A DNA stretch of 64,000 nt from Corynebacterium sp. (GTDB lineage: Bacteria; Actinomycetota; Actinomycetes; Mycobacteriales; Mycobacteriaceae). This document shows positions 55,868 through 64,000 of the stretch, piece after piece (the first letter of the stretch is position 1; every line of letters starts with the position of its first letter). A program made the translations under genes and the position numbers. The notes beneath the pieces were generated by a model. That model searched no databases. It had not been told where the DNA came from and saw only the letters and a list, made by a program, of their open reading frames with translations. The stretch spans positions 62,001-126,000 of the forward strand of contig JAUMTW010000003.1 of assembly GCA_030531005.1 (NCBI GenBank), read 5' to 3'.

Positions 55868-56989
55868 ATGACGCATTTAGAATTCACCGTAGAAAACAAT
55901 CCAGAGCCGGTCAGTGCTGAGCGCCTGGCCGAAATCTTGGCAAACCCCGGTTTCGGTGCCCATACCACCGATCACATGGTGCTCATAGATTGGGATAAGG
56001 AATCTGGCTGGCACGACGCCCGCGTGGTGCCTTATAGCGATTTCCACTTGAACCCGGTGACTTCTGTTTTTCACTATGGCCAGGCCATCTTCGAAGGGAT
56101 CAAGGCATATCGTCAGGCTGATGGCTCGATAAAGACCTTCCGCCCTGAGAAAAATGCCCAGCGGTTCCAAGATTCCGCCCGTCGTATTGCGATGCCAGAG
56201 TTGCCACAGGAACTCTTCTTGGAGTCCTTACAACAGCTGGTTTCCGTGGATCGTCGCTGGGTTCCAGAGGCGGGCGGTGAAGCTTCCCTTTATCTGCGTC
56301 CATTTATGATCGCTACGGAAAAGACCTTGGGGGTGCATCCGTCAGCAACGTACACCTACGCGGTAGTAGCTTCTCCCGCCGGTGCGTATTTTTCTGGTGG
56401 TATTAATCCAGTGAAAGTCTGGTTGAGCGAAGAGTACGTTCGTGCTTGCCCGGGTGGTACTGGCGCTGCAAAATTTGCCGGCAATTACGCTGCATCCCTA
56501 GCCGCCCAAGAGCAAGCTTCAGAAAAGGGCTGCGACCAGGTTGTCTGGTTGGATGCGATCGAGCGCAAGTACGTAGAAGAAATGGGGGGCATGAATATCT
56601 TCTTCGTCATCCAAGAAGCCGCTGGAGACCCAGTTACCGTGGTTACTCCGAAACTGTCTGGTTCCCTACTGCCAGGTGTTACTCGCAACTCCCTGCTGCA
56701 AGTTGCACGCGATGCAGGCTTTGAGGTCACCGAGCGCCTTGTTTCTACCGAAGAGTGGGCAGAGCGGGCTGCTGATGGCACCCTGTTGGAGGCCTTTGCA
56801 TGCGGTACTGCTGCGGTCATTACTCCAATTGGCCAAGTAACCAGTGCGAAGACCGATTTCGAAATTCACAACAATACCCCCGGTGAAATCACCATGCAGT
56901 TGCGTGAGAAGCTGACTGGCATCCAAAAGGGTACTGAAGAAGATACGCATGATTGGATGTACACCTTGATCGCAGTTGACCAAGCGTAA
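55868..56989 (+). CDS. ilvE: branched-chain amino acid aminotransferase
   Basis: A 373-residue class IV PLP aminotransferase for Val, Leu and Ile. The PLP lysine is in [16 protein letters not shown] (~203). Also visible are [37 protein letters not shown] and [10 protein letters not shown]. Length and sequence match C. glutamicum IlvE. Likely translated from a leaderless mRNA. Terminator-like hairpin downstream. Confidence 0.96.
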   Translation: MTHLEFTVENNPEPVSAERLAEILANPGFGAHTTDHMVLIDWDKESGWHDARVVPYSDFHLNPVTSVFHYGQAIFEGIKAYRQADGSIKTFRPEKNAQRFQDSARRIAMPELPQELFLESLQQLVSVDRRWVPEAGGEASLYLRPFMIATEKTLGVHPSATYTYAVVASPAGAYFSGGINPVKVWLSEEYVRACPGGTGAAKFAGNYAASLAAQEQASEKGCDQVVWLDAIERKYVEEMGGMNIFFVIQEAAGDPVTVVTPKLSGSLLPGVTRNSLLQVARDAGFEVTERLVSTEEWAERAADGTLLEAFACGTAAVITPIGQVTSAKTDFEIHNNTPGEITMQLREKLTGIQKGTEEDTHDWMYTLIAVDQA

Positions 56990-57059
56990 TTCTGTCGTCT
57001 GCATGCGACGAGAGGCTACCTCGTTGGTATGAGGTAAAGCACGAATCTGTAGCGCCCCA

Positions 57060-57100
57060 ATAGCGCCCCAGCGGAAAATCCCCTAGGGCGCTATCTTGCT
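57060..57100 (+). terminator. terminator of ilvE
   Basis: ATAGCGCCC (57060-57068) pairs with GGGCGCTAT (57086-57094), with a partly paired interior, followed by CTTGCTTCCT. May also serve cobS from the other strand. Confidence 0.55.
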
Positions 57101-57151
57101 TCCTCACACCTTTGAGCACCGCTGCCTGGTATTGGGTTGCTCACTGAAGGC

Positions 57152-57970
57152 CTAGAACCAGACCACCCAACATGCCCCCAGCAGCATGCACAAGGTCGTG
57201 CTGAGGTGCACAGCTGCGCCGGTCGTATCGCCATTGAGGCCAGCAAAGCGGCGTTGCCAATGCGAAATGTAGGTCCACATTAATGCACCGGCCAGCAGCA
57301 TGATCACCACATACCCTAATGCATAGGACCACGAGGTTAACCACAGCAGGGGGAGGAACACAATGGCAGCCGCTGCCTGCCAGCGCAGAATCCAGCGAGT
57401 TGGAACCGTACCGACTTGCATGGGGCCAAACCCAGTTGAGCGCATTGGATAACGACTCGTATGCACTGCGCTCAGCGCGATAATACGCCCAGCGACGGCT
57501 CCCGGAATAAGCAACCAGTACTGCTGAGCATCCAGTATGAGCTGCAGGCTAACAATCCGAAGGGTTAGCGAGAAAAATGCTGCGGTCATACCCATAAGCC
57601 CAGTTGCAGGATCGGCAATAATTTCCTGGGCCTTTTTTGGTGGGGAATATGAGCCTAAGGCATCAAAAACATCACTGAGCCCATCGAGGTGCATACAGCG
57701 ATTGATGACTTCACAACTGATAATCACGAGTACAGCGACTAACAGACTTGGCAGGCCCGTGGCGTGCAGTGCCCATCCTAGTAGGGCAGCCCAGCTCCCG
57801 AAGATGAAGCCAATGAAGGGCAAGGATGCTACTACGCGTTGCCCAGTAATTCTATCGAACGCGGTAGCGCCTCGGACCGGGAGAATCGTGAGCCAATTTA
57901 ATGCGGTAGCAGGCCCTTCAATCCAGGCGGGACCATGGTCGCCTGGGACTTCCGATACTTTGCCGGACAC
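57152..57970 (-). CDS. cobS: adenosylcobinamide-GDP ribazoletransferase (cobalamin synthase)
   Basis: A 272-residue integral membrane enzyme joining alpha-ribazole (phosphate) to adenosylcobinamide-GDP. The signature acidic motif is HLDGLSDVFDALGSY followed by PPKKAQEIIADPATGLMG (~94-126). About six or seven membrane segments. Last gene of the DUF3043-cobU-cobT-cobS run. Confidence 0.95.
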   Translation of the reverse strand: MSGKVSEVPGDHGPAWIEGPATALNWLTILPVRGATAFDRITGQRVVASLPFIGFIFGSWAALLGWALHATGLPSLLVAVLVIISCEVINRCMHLDGLSDVFDALGSYSPPKKAQEIIADPATGLMGMTAAFFSLTLRIVSLQLILDAQQYWLLIPGAVAGRIIALSAVHTSRYPMRSTGFGPMQVGTVPTRWILRWQAAAAIVFLPLLWLTSWSYALGYVVIMLLAGALMWTYISHWQRRFAGLNGDTTGAAVHLSTTLCMLLGACWVVWF

Positions 57971-58027
57971 GGGTGCATCCTTTCCTTTGATGCCAAGTCA
58001 GCGTGCAAGGCTGCGCTGGAAGAAGAA

Positions 58028-59125
58028 TTAAGCTTCACGAGCTTCGCTATTACCAGGATCGGTTGCCATGCGTGCAGCAGGCACCGCGTCATGACCAGAA
58101 ACCCCGGCTGAGGCAAAAGTCTCCATATCATTCATGATGTCCGCCCCCATCTTCACAAGGGGGACTGCCGCTGCTGCACCGGAGCCTTCACCTAAGCGCA
58201 GGCCCAAATCGAGCAGTGGGTCGAGTCCCAGATAATTCAGCGCAAAGATATGTGCTGGTTCTGCAGAGCGATGCCCAGCTTGCATCCACTGGCGTGCGCC
58301 GGGGGCAAGTTTTTCTGCCAAGATTGCAGAAGCAGTAACAACGACGCCATCCAGAAGTACGGGGGTGCGGCGAACCGCGGCTTGAGCGATAAAAGCGCCC
58401 ATGGCAACGAGTTCTGGAGAGGTTACCCGGCGCATCATTTCTAGGGGCTCGCGACGGACATCGCGCGCCCTGAACATGGCATCACGAACTGCAGTGATTT
58501 TACGCATCCATCCGGCATCATCAACGCCTGAACCGCGGCCGGTGACTTCAATGGGTTCTTTGTTGGTGACGAGACCGATAATGACCGCAGATGGCGTGGT
58601 ATTACCAATGCCAAGGTCGCCGCCCATCAGCAGATCTGCGCCGGCATCAACCTCCTGATCCGCAATACGTTTGCCGATCTCAATGGCCCGAACGAGCTCC
58701 TCCTTGCTCATAGCATCTTCACAATCGATGCTCCCGCAGGAACGTGAGACCCGCTCATCGCCCCAAGCATCATGATCTAAAGAAATGTCAGCAACTCGAA
58801 TGCCCACACCGCCTTGGGAGGCAATGGCATTAACACCAGCACCGCCTTGGCGAATATTCTCGGCCATCTGAATGGAAACTTCACGGGGATATGGCGAAAT
58901 TCCTTTGGTTGCCACCCCATGATCACCAGCAAAGACCACCAGCCGGGGGCGAGTTATTTTCCGTGGTGGCACTTGGCCCTGGCAGGCCGCTAGCCACACA
59001 CCGAGGTCTTCTAAGCGAGATAGAGAGCCAGTTGGCTTGGTCAAAGTGAGTTGAAATGCACGGGCAGCGGCAGCTACTTGCGCATCAGGAGCATCGACGC
59101 GAGGGAAGAAATCAGATGGTTTCAT
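58028..59125 (-). CDS. cobT: nicotinate-nucleotide--dimethylbenzimidazole phosphoribosyltransferase
   Basis: A 365-residue enzyme making alpha-ribazole phosphate for the lower ligand of cobalamin. Motifs: TKPTGSLSRLEDLGVWLA, VVFAGDHGVATKGISPYP, GADLLMGGDLGIGNTTPS and the catalytic Glu in LGLRLGEGSGAAAAVPL near the C-terminus. Start ATG at 59125 chosen: AAGG lies 6 nt upstream; the frame is open for 27 more codons without support. The 57-nt gap to cobS suggests cotranscription. Confidence 0.95.
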   Translation of the reverse strand: MKPSDFFPRVDAPDAQVAAAARAFQLTLTKPTGSLSRLEDLGVWLAACQGQVPPRKITRPRLVVFAGDHGVATKGISPYPREVSIQMAENIRQGGAGVNAIASQGGVGIRVADISLDHDAWGDERVSRSCGSIDCEDAMSKEELVRAIEIGKRIADQEVDAGADLLMGGDLGIGNTTPSAVIIGLVTNKEPIEVTGRGSGVDDAGWMRKITAVRDAMFRARDVRREPLEMMRRVTSPELVAMGAFIAQAAVRRTPVLLDGVVVTASAILAEKLAPGARQWMQAGHRSAEPAHIFALNYLGLDPLLDLGLRLGEGSGAAAAVPLVKMGADIMNDMETFASAGVSGHDAVPAARMATDPGNSEAREA

Positions 59126-59322
59126 CAAAGACCTTATACATTGACCAAAGAACCGAACGCTGGACACCAGTTGTCGCAGCGACACTCTAAGACACCAGGC
59201 CAGCACGAGGACTGACGTGTTTGTCTAGGGATGGCAAGCACCCCGGGAGGAATTCCTTTTATTCTAGTCCACGAAGAAAGGTTCAGTGCTGGGCGCACGG
59301 CGAAACCATACAAGAATTACCT

Positions 59323-59850
59323 TTATGGGGACTTTAATTCCAGCGGCTGACCAGCAATGACAAGGACGACGCGCTGGCAGGAATTTGCCACCGCAGTATT
59401 GAGCAAACCAATGCAATCACGGAAATATCGCCCACTTGGATGCTCTGGGATGATCCCCATGCCGACTTCTGGGGTAACAAGTACTACCGTGCGGTGCAGA
59501 TTGCGTTGCAGTTGGATGACGAGTTGCTCCGTCAACTCTGCTGCTAGCTCATGAGGTTCCTGCCAAGCATCGGCGGCATCGATATGTGCACTTAACCACG
59601 TTCCTAAGTCATCAACGAGGAGGAACTCAGCAGTATCGCTCGCCAATACCTCGAGCAAGTCCTGGGAATCTTCCGTGGTCCACGACCGCGGACGTCGGGC
59701 CACATGTTTGGCAATACGCGCTTGAAAATCAGTATCAAACTCCCCATGCGAAGGCCGGGCAGTTGCAACGTAAGTAGTAGAAGCAGGGCACAAAGACTCG
59801 GCAAAATTCGATTTACCGGAGCGTGCCCCGCCTAAAACCAAGGTGTGCAT
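59323..59850 (-). CDS. cobU: adenosylcobinamide kinase / adenosylcobinamide-phosphate guanylyltransferase
   Basis: A 175-residue bifunctional enzyme. P-loop GGARSGKSNFAE (~7-18), then TTYVATARP, RPRSWTTEDSQDL, FLLVDDLGTWLSAH and the C-terminal HPSGRYFRDCIGLLN. Makes adenosylcobinamide-GDP for CobS. It starts 20 nt after the DUF3043 stop with no good ribosome binding site. The ~200 nt between cobU and cobT contains no gene and no cobalamin riboswitch I can recognise. Confidence 0.95.
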   Translation of the reverse strand: MHTLVLGGARSGKSNFAESLCPASTTYVATARPSHGEFDTDFQARIAKHVARRPRSWTTEDSQDLLEVLASDTAEFLLVDDLGTWLSAHIDAADAWQEPHELAAELTEQLVIQLQRNLHRTVVLVTPEVGMGIIPEHPSGRYFRDCIGLLNTAVANSCQRVVLVIAGQPLELKSP

Positions 59851-59870
59851 GATAGATGGAGGGGAGTGCT

Positions 59871-60548
59871 TTAAGAAACGTCAGCACCAGGCTCCACACG
59901 TGGCCGTGGAGAGCGCCAACGGCGCGGCTGGGTTGCACGACTATAAGCGTAAAAGCCGATAGCAAAGCCGCCTTGGGTGGTATCCGGGAATTTTTTGCGT
60001 ACCGCCTTGGAAGCCGAGCGGCCTAGCATAATGCCCTCGACGAGGAAAAGGATCAAAACGAAGAAAGCGCCGAAGGAAACGAAAGTCGCAAAAGTTGGGA
60101 AGTAGGTGCCGAACATCATCACCACGAAGAGCAAGAGAGCGATCAGCATGATCCAAGAACTCAAGTAGCGACGTGAGTCCACGAGGTCGCGCACATAGCG
60201 ACGTTCGGGGCCTTGGTCACGCTTGAGCAAATAGCGCTCATCGCCATCATCCATAGCTCGGCGAACTTCAGCCTGGCGGGTACGGCGCTGTTCATTTTCA
60301 CGCTTTTTGTACTCGCGCCATTCTTCGCGTGACATGGAATTCTTCAATTCTTTTTTGCGTTTGCGGGACTCTCCCCACGATTCTTGTGGGGTGAATTGGG
60401 TTTGAAAATTGCCCGAATTAGCCTGAGCCTCGCGGCGGCGTGGGGTAGCATGCCCCTTCTTTGGGGTATAGGCCTTAGAAGTAGTTTTTTCAGACTTCGC
60501 TGCCTTGTGTACAGCGTTATCATCCGAGTGCTGAGTAGAGTCGTTCAC
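59871..60548 (-). CDS. DUF3043 membrane protein
   Basis: A 225-residue protein. Hydrophilic Lys/Arg-rich N-terminal half (KAYTPKKGHATPRRREAQA; SREEWREYKKRENEQRRTRQ), the DERYLLKRDQGPERRYVRD conserved block, then two membrane helices (~130-150 WIMLIALLLFVVMMFGTYF, ~158-176) and a C-terminal YAYSRATQPRRWR tail. Typical DUF3043, a conserved actinobacterial family of unknown function. GTG start at 60548: on the minus strand TACCCT ends 7 nt before it. The upstream open frame to 60665 is unlike the family. Confidence 0.87.
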   Translation of the reverse strand: MNDSTQHSDDNAVHKAAKSEKTTSKAYTPKKGHATPRRREAQANSGNFQTQFTPQESWGESRKRKKELKNSMSREEWREYKKRENEQRRTRQAEVRRAMDDGDERYLLKRDQGPERRYVRDLVDSRRYLSSWIMLIALLLFVVMMFGTYFPTFATFVSFGAFFVLILFLVEGIMLGRSASKAVRKKFPDTTQGGFAIGFYAYSRATQPRRWRSPRPRVEPGADVS

Positions 60549-60555
60549 GCAATCT

Positions 60556-60561
60556 AGGGTA
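60556..60561 (-). promoter_or_regulatory. -10 element of DUF3043 gene; leaderless start
   Basis: TACCCT on the minus strand with 7 nt between it and the GTG start; no Shine-Dalgarno. Probably drives DUF3043-cobU-cobT-cobS. Confidence 0.45.
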
Positions 60562-60739
60562 CAAGGTGCTGAGCGTCGGGAAAACTCATTGTTCAAATTT
60601 TTTTGTCTCGCACCTCGACTGGTTGCTGGTTGAGGCATCGTGGGGAGTGCAACAGGAGCTTTCAATCAAGTACGTGCCCGGAACAAACTGGAATAAAGAG
60701 CAGCACGTGAACGTTGTATTATAAGTGACTGCACCGTGA

Positions 60740-60859
60740 ATGAGCACCGAGGAGATCTCTGTGGCTAGCTTCATTGATGCCAGGATTTCTACTTCAATGC
60801 AGCAAGCAATATCCGCATCTTGGCAGAATTATGCATCTATAGGTTGTCCAGGATGCTAG
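60740..60859 (+). CDS. possible small peptide gene ending in CPGC
   Basis: ATG at 60740 opens a 39-codon frame (MSTEEISVASFIDAR to ASIGCPGC). A good ribosome binding site GAGGAG lies 6 nt before the in-frame GTG at 60761, which would give a 32-residue product. TATTAT/TATAAG near 60717 could be a -10. The C-terminal CPGC could bind metal or form a disulphide. Frames this short are common by chance, so support is weak. Confidence 0.25.
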   Translation: MSTEEISVASFIDARISTSMQQAISASWQNYASIGCPGC

Positions 60860-61018
60860 GGCCAATTACAGTAGGCAGCACAACTCACTTATTTCTTTGT
60901 GTCGCATTTTCGGCATTGGAGAGAAGTGGAAGCTAGGGGAAGCGTCGAGTGCACCTTGTTGCATGCAACGAGGCGCGCAGACGTACTAGCAATAGATTAG
61001 CGTTAATAAGGAGTACAC

Positions 61019-61363
61019 ATGACCGCACCAGCATCGAATACTGGCGTAATTTTGACAGAGGCTGCGGCCTCGAAGGCAAAGGCCCTTTTAGATCAGGAAG
61101 GCCGCAACGACCTTTCTCTGCGTATTGCGGTGCAACCAGGTGGCTGCGCTGGCCTGCGTTACCAGCTTTATTTTGATGATCGCAGCTTAGACGGTGACAA
61201 GATCGATGAGGTCGGTGGGGTGCGCTTGGCCGTTGATAAGATGTCGTTGCCGTACTTGATGGGCGCTACCATTGATTTCGCTGACACCATTGAGTCACAG
61301 GGCTTTACCATCGACAACCCTAATGCCACAGGCTCTTGTGCTTGTGGTGACTCCTTCAACTAA
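61019..61363 (+). CDS. erpA: HesB/IscA-type iron-sulfur cluster insertion protein
   Basis: A 114-residue A-type carrier delivering Fe-S clusters to target enzymes (here lipA and gltBD are plausible clients). The three conserved cysteines are visible: GGCAGLRY (~43) and SCACGDSF at the C-terminus. TNTGVILTEAAASKAKALL-like N-terminus is typical. AAGGAG lies 6 nt before the ATG. Conserved neighbour of asnB (convergent) in corynebacteria. Confidence 0.95.
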   Translation: MTAPASNTGVILTEAAASKAKALLDQEGRNDLSLRIAVQPGGCAGLRYQLYFDDRSLDGDKIDEVGGVRLAVDKMSLPYLMGATIDFADTIESQGFTIDNPNATGSCACGDSFN

Positions 61364-61401
61364 GCCTGCACAGCGCCGCCTGTAGCGCATCAGAAAATGG
61401 A

Positions 61402-61445
61402 TACCCACTTGGCTTGACTTGAATAAGTCAGCCGGTGGGTTTTCT
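61402..61445 (+). terminator. terminator of erpA
   Basis: ACCCAC..GGCTTGACTT pairs with AAGTCA.GCCG.GTGGGT around a GAAT loop with two small interruptions, followed by TTTCT. Confidence 0.75.
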
Positions 61446-61532
61446 GTACGCCTTGACTCTTTCACGCACCAGGAAATCGCGGCATCTGGTGAGCAGCGTG
61501 AACAACGTTTTGAGCCCGATGGCCACAGTACA

Positions 61533-61572
61533 AAGCCCACAGCATTCCGGAAGGATACTGTGGGCTTCTTTC
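61533..61572. terminator. terminator of asnB (convergent)
   Basis: AAGCCCACAG (61533-61542) is exactly complementary to CTGTGGGCTT (61558-61567). T-rich on the plus side, located between the convergent erpA and asnB genes. Confidence 0.65.
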
Positions 61573-61607
61573 ATGTACGCGCAGACTGCGCTGGCACGTA
61601 AAAAGTC

Positions 61608-63530
61608 TTAGAGATAAACCGGGTAATCGTGGTTTTCGATACCAGGATCGATACGCTGCTCGAAGAAGATACCGTGCCAGACCATAAAGGCCAAGACTGT
61701 CCATAGGCGCCGGGAGTGATCGGATTGGCCCTGGCGATGCTCCTTGAGCATCTCCATAACGGCCTGCTTATCCAGCAGGTGATCAGTCTGAGATTCCAAA
61801 ATTGTGTCCTGGGCCCAGCCGAACAACTCATCTCCAGCTAACCAATGGCGCATTGGTACAGGGAATCCCAGTTTCTTACGGTGTAGTACGTGTGCAGGCA
61901 CGATTTGCTCCATGGCCTTACGCAGCGCGTACTTCGTAGTACCGTGGGAAATCTTCAGATCATGTGGAATGGTCTCGGCAACGCGGAAAACTTCCTTATC
62001 CAAGAACGGTACGCGCAACTCGAGCGAATGTGCCATATTAATCTTGTCGGCTTTGACTAAAATGTCGCCGCGCATCCAGGTAAATAAATCCAGGTGCTGC
62101 ATTCGTGCAACCGGATCCATATGTATCGATTCAGCATAAGTTGGCGCAGTGACCTCGCGGTGATCCCACTCGCGTTTGGCCCATGGAATCACGCGCTGCA
62201 TCTGTTGGAAGTTAAAGCTACGGGCATTGCCATAGTAGCGCTCTTCCATAGTCATTGAGCCTCGCTCGAGTAGAGATTTACCCTTGACCCCTTCAGGGAA
62301 TACTTTTGCAACAGCGCCTAGCCCTTTACGCAGGCGAGCTGGAATCTTTTCGAAAGGTGCTAAGGAGAGTGGCTCCTTATAGATGGTGTAGCCGCCGAAG
62401 AGTTCATCGGCGCCTTCCCCCGAGAGCACAACTTTCACGTGCTTACGTGCTTCTTCTGCCACAAAGTACAGCGGTACCAGGCTGGGGTCTGCAACCGGGT
62501 CATCGAGGTACCACATAATCTTTGGAATGGCATTGGCGTATTCCTCGGGGGAGACCACCCTGACGATGTGTTCCACACCGATGGCAGCAGCGGATTCCGC
62601 AGCAACGTCCACTTCAGAATAGCCTTCGCGCTCAAAGCCGGTGGTGAAGGTCAGTAAATTGGGATTATGCTCCTTCGCCAAGGTCGCAATTGCCGTGGAA
62701 TCGATACCGCCAGACAGGTATGAACCGACGGTGACATCAGCGCGCATGTGCTTAGCAACACTATCGGAGAGTACTTCGGCGATACGGTCAAACAGTGCTT
62801 GTTCCTTATTGGCAGGAACGGGGGTAGCAGGGAACTGCGGGCGGAAATAGCGACGCTGTTCTACCTTGCCGCCAGGACGGACGAAAGCAGTGCAGCCAGA
62901 CTCTAGGCGTCGAATGTGGGTATGCAGGCTTTCTGGCTCTGGTACATATTGCAGATCAATGTAGTGTTCGAAGGCATGCTTGTCGAAGGAAAGGTCCAAG
63001 TCCATGGCCTCAGCCATATCTAAAATGCACTTCTTTTCAGAGGCGAAGACCGTACCTGCCTTTGTCGTAGCGAAAAATAATGGCTTAATACCGAATTGAT
63101 CGCGCGCAAGGAAGAGTTGCTCAGTCTTGGTGTCCCAAATGGCAAAGCCGAACATGCCGCGCAAATGCTCGACGACATCCTCGCCCCAATGGTGGAAACC
63201 AACGACAATGGTTTCCCCGTCACCCGAGGTATTGAAGGCGTAGCCTAAACTTTGGAGCTCTTCGCGTAACTCAACGTAGTTGTAAATCTCACCGTTGAAG
63301 GTCATGGCGTAGCGGTCAGGCTCATCTGCTGGTCCCCAGCGAAGTGGTTGGTGGGAGTGCTCGAGGTCAATGATCGACAGCCGATTAAAACCGAAGATGG
63401 CAGTATCGTCATGCCAGGTGCCTGCCTCATCAGGGCCGCGGTGCCGCATGCAGGGTAAGGCGTGTGCAATGGCATTGCTGAAGTCGGCTGCATTGTGGTT
63501 GGCGGTTAATAAACCCAAAAGTCCGCACAT
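61608..63530 (-). CDS. asnB: asparagine synthetase (glutamine-hydrolysing), LtsA type
   Basis: A 640-residue class II amidotransferase. Cys2 is the glutaminase nucleophile (MCGLLGLL), followed by RHRGPDEAG and NGEIYNYVELREEL. The synthetase domain has the pyrophosphate loop SGGIDSTAIATLA (~258) and SGEGADELFGGY (~380). In C. glutamicum the homologue LtsA is needed for lysozyme resistance and cell-envelope integrity, probably by amidating a wall precursor, so it may not make free asparagine. AGGAG lies 13 nt before the start. Confidence 0.95.
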   Translation of the reverse strand: MCGLLGLLTANHNAADFSNAIAHALPCMRHRGPDEAGTWHDDTAIFGFNRLSIIDLEHSHQPLRWGPADEPDRYAMTFNGEIYNYVELREELQSLGYAFNTSGDGETIVVGFHHWGEDVVEHLRGMFGFAIWDTKTEQLFLARDQFGIKPLFFATTKAGTVFASEKKCILDMAEAMDLDLSFDKHAFEHYIDLQYVPEPESLHTHIRRLESGCTAFVRPGGKVEQRRYFRPQFPATPVPANKEQALFDRIAEVLSDSVAKHMRADVTVGSYLSGGIDSTAIATLAKEHNPNLLTFTTGFEREGYSEVDVAAESAAAIGVEHIVRVVSPEEYANAIPKIMWYLDDPVADPSLVPLYFVAEEARKHVKVVLSGEGADELFGGYTIYKEPLSLAPFEKIPARLRKGLGAVAKVFPEGVKGKSLLERGSMTMEERYYGNARSFNFQQMQRVIPWAKREWDHREVTAPTYAESIHMDPVARMQHLDLFTWMRGDILVKADKINMAHSLELRVPFLDKEVFRVAETIPHDLKISHGTTKYALRKAMEQIVPAHVLHRKKLGFPVPMRHWLAGDELFGWAQDTILESQTDHLLDKQAVMEMLKEHRQGQSDHSRRLWTVLAFMVWHGIFFEQRIDPGIENHDYPVYL

Positions 63531-64000
63531 AGTGGTGAATAAACTCCTTCAACCAGTGTTGGGGTGCTAGAACCCTACACCTTACAAGTTGTAGGAGGCT
63601 GCGTGAACTAGCCGTGCCCTAATACGAGCAGAAACTATCGCACTTCGAATAAAAGTCAAGGTTTGATCGTGGACTACTGGCCCAAGAAAAGGAAAAACGC
63701 AGTGGTGTGTACCGTTATGGCGAGGCGGCGCATCAGGCGGCACGCTAGATCGGGATGAAACTAAGGTCTGCAGTCTACGGAATGCGAGAACAAGCGGAAA
63801 AGTTAAAAAAAGGGGGGCTGTTAACGAAAAGGTGACGATGGCGACCGATAGTGGTCCGCGGGATAACTCTGAGAGGGGGTTAGGGGTGGGAAAGCTCTGG
63901 AGTCGGGTTGAAAATGGCCGGCTGTACAGGCATGCTGCGTGAGGCTGATAGTGACACACCATAGGTTGACGTTCATAGCGGGGTATCCGAAAGGTGGAAG
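63531..64000. other. region upstream of asnB to window end
   Basis: About 470 nt with no gene I can support. It contains A7/G6 runs near 63805-63817 and presumably the asnB promoter. In C. glutamicum the next gene would be ctaC (cytochrome oxidase subunit II), which would begin beyond the window. Confidence 0.4.

Larger units (their letters stand above)
60549..61018. other. intergenic region DUF3043 / erpA
   Basis: About 470 nt. Besides the DUF3043 promoter it contains a possible small ORF (60740-60859). No other gene seen. Confidence 0.4.

Noticed and set aside
59126..59322. cobalamin riboswitch in the cob cluster
   Set aside because: No B12-box-like sequence seen between cobU and cobT or before DUF3043.

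Overview
The window looks like a chromosomal segment of a Corynebacterium (Corynebacteriales, moderate GC). The evidence is gene content and order: an RNase H/phosphatase fusion followed by rnpB, glnA2-glnE, a heme oxygenase closely resembling HmuO of C. diphtheriae, thrC, glnA1-RDD-DUF4191-lipA-lipB, a three-lipoyl-domain E2, pepA, ilvE, cobUTS, DUF3043, a HesB/ErpA protein and an LtsA-type asnB. I do not assign a species. No tRNA, CRISPR array or intact insertion sequence was recognised.

Layout. 1-5 kb: 3' part of the RNase H/alpha-ribazole phosphatase gene, RNase P RNA, a degenerate galactokinase-like GHMP protein, a 63-residue SPOR-like protein and a CYTH protein with a perfect palindrome upstream. 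5-14.6 kb: glnA2-glnE (nitrogen control), hmuO, a sortase, then thrC / 44-residue peptide / Nudix as a translationally coupled set. 14.6-18.2 kb: an accessory patch with a gene-poor, possibly decayed stretch, a small secreted protein interrupted at a T7 run, and a three-gene ABC transporter. 18.3-24.5 kb: gltBD (glutamate synthase). 24.8-30.5 kb: a NhaC/YuiF-like transporter, CsbD, a siderophore-interacting flavoprotein, a J-like membrane protein and long non-coding stretches. 30.5-40.5 kb: a second accessory patch with a CYP102-type P450-reductase fusion, a secreted SGNH hydrolase, a 46-residue acidic peptide resembling corynebacterial mini-porins, an acyl-CoA synthetase, and two paralogous secreted serine hydrolases flanking a GT87-like membrane glycosyltransferase. 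40.8-53.2 kb: glnA1, RDD and DUF4191 proteins, then lipoate and one-carbon metabolism (lipA, lipB, gcvH, gcvT, gcvP) next to the lipoyl-bearing E2. 53.3-63.5 kb: conserved protein, pepA, ilvE, DUF3043-cobU-cobT-cobS, erpA and asnB.

How parts fit together. Both glutamine synthetases, the GS adenylyltransferase and GOGAT lie within 37 kb. Palindromes close to the AmtR consensus precede glnA1 and gltB. LipA and LipB can supply lipoate to GcvH and to the E2 encoded beside them. The CobC-like phosphatase at the left edge and CobUTS at the right complete the cobalamin nucleotide-loop pathway. Several genes (thrC, RDD, orf53338, ilvE, DUF3043, lipB) have a TANNNT -10 element 6-8 nt before the start codon and no good Shine-Dalgarno, which suggests leaderless transcripts.

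Most notable for follow-up: the 46-residue porin-like peptide in the P450/SGNH/FadD cluster; the P450 lacking the BM3 fatty-acid anchoring residues and Phe87; the frameshifted secreted protein next to the ABC transporter; and the palindrome before the CYTH gene.
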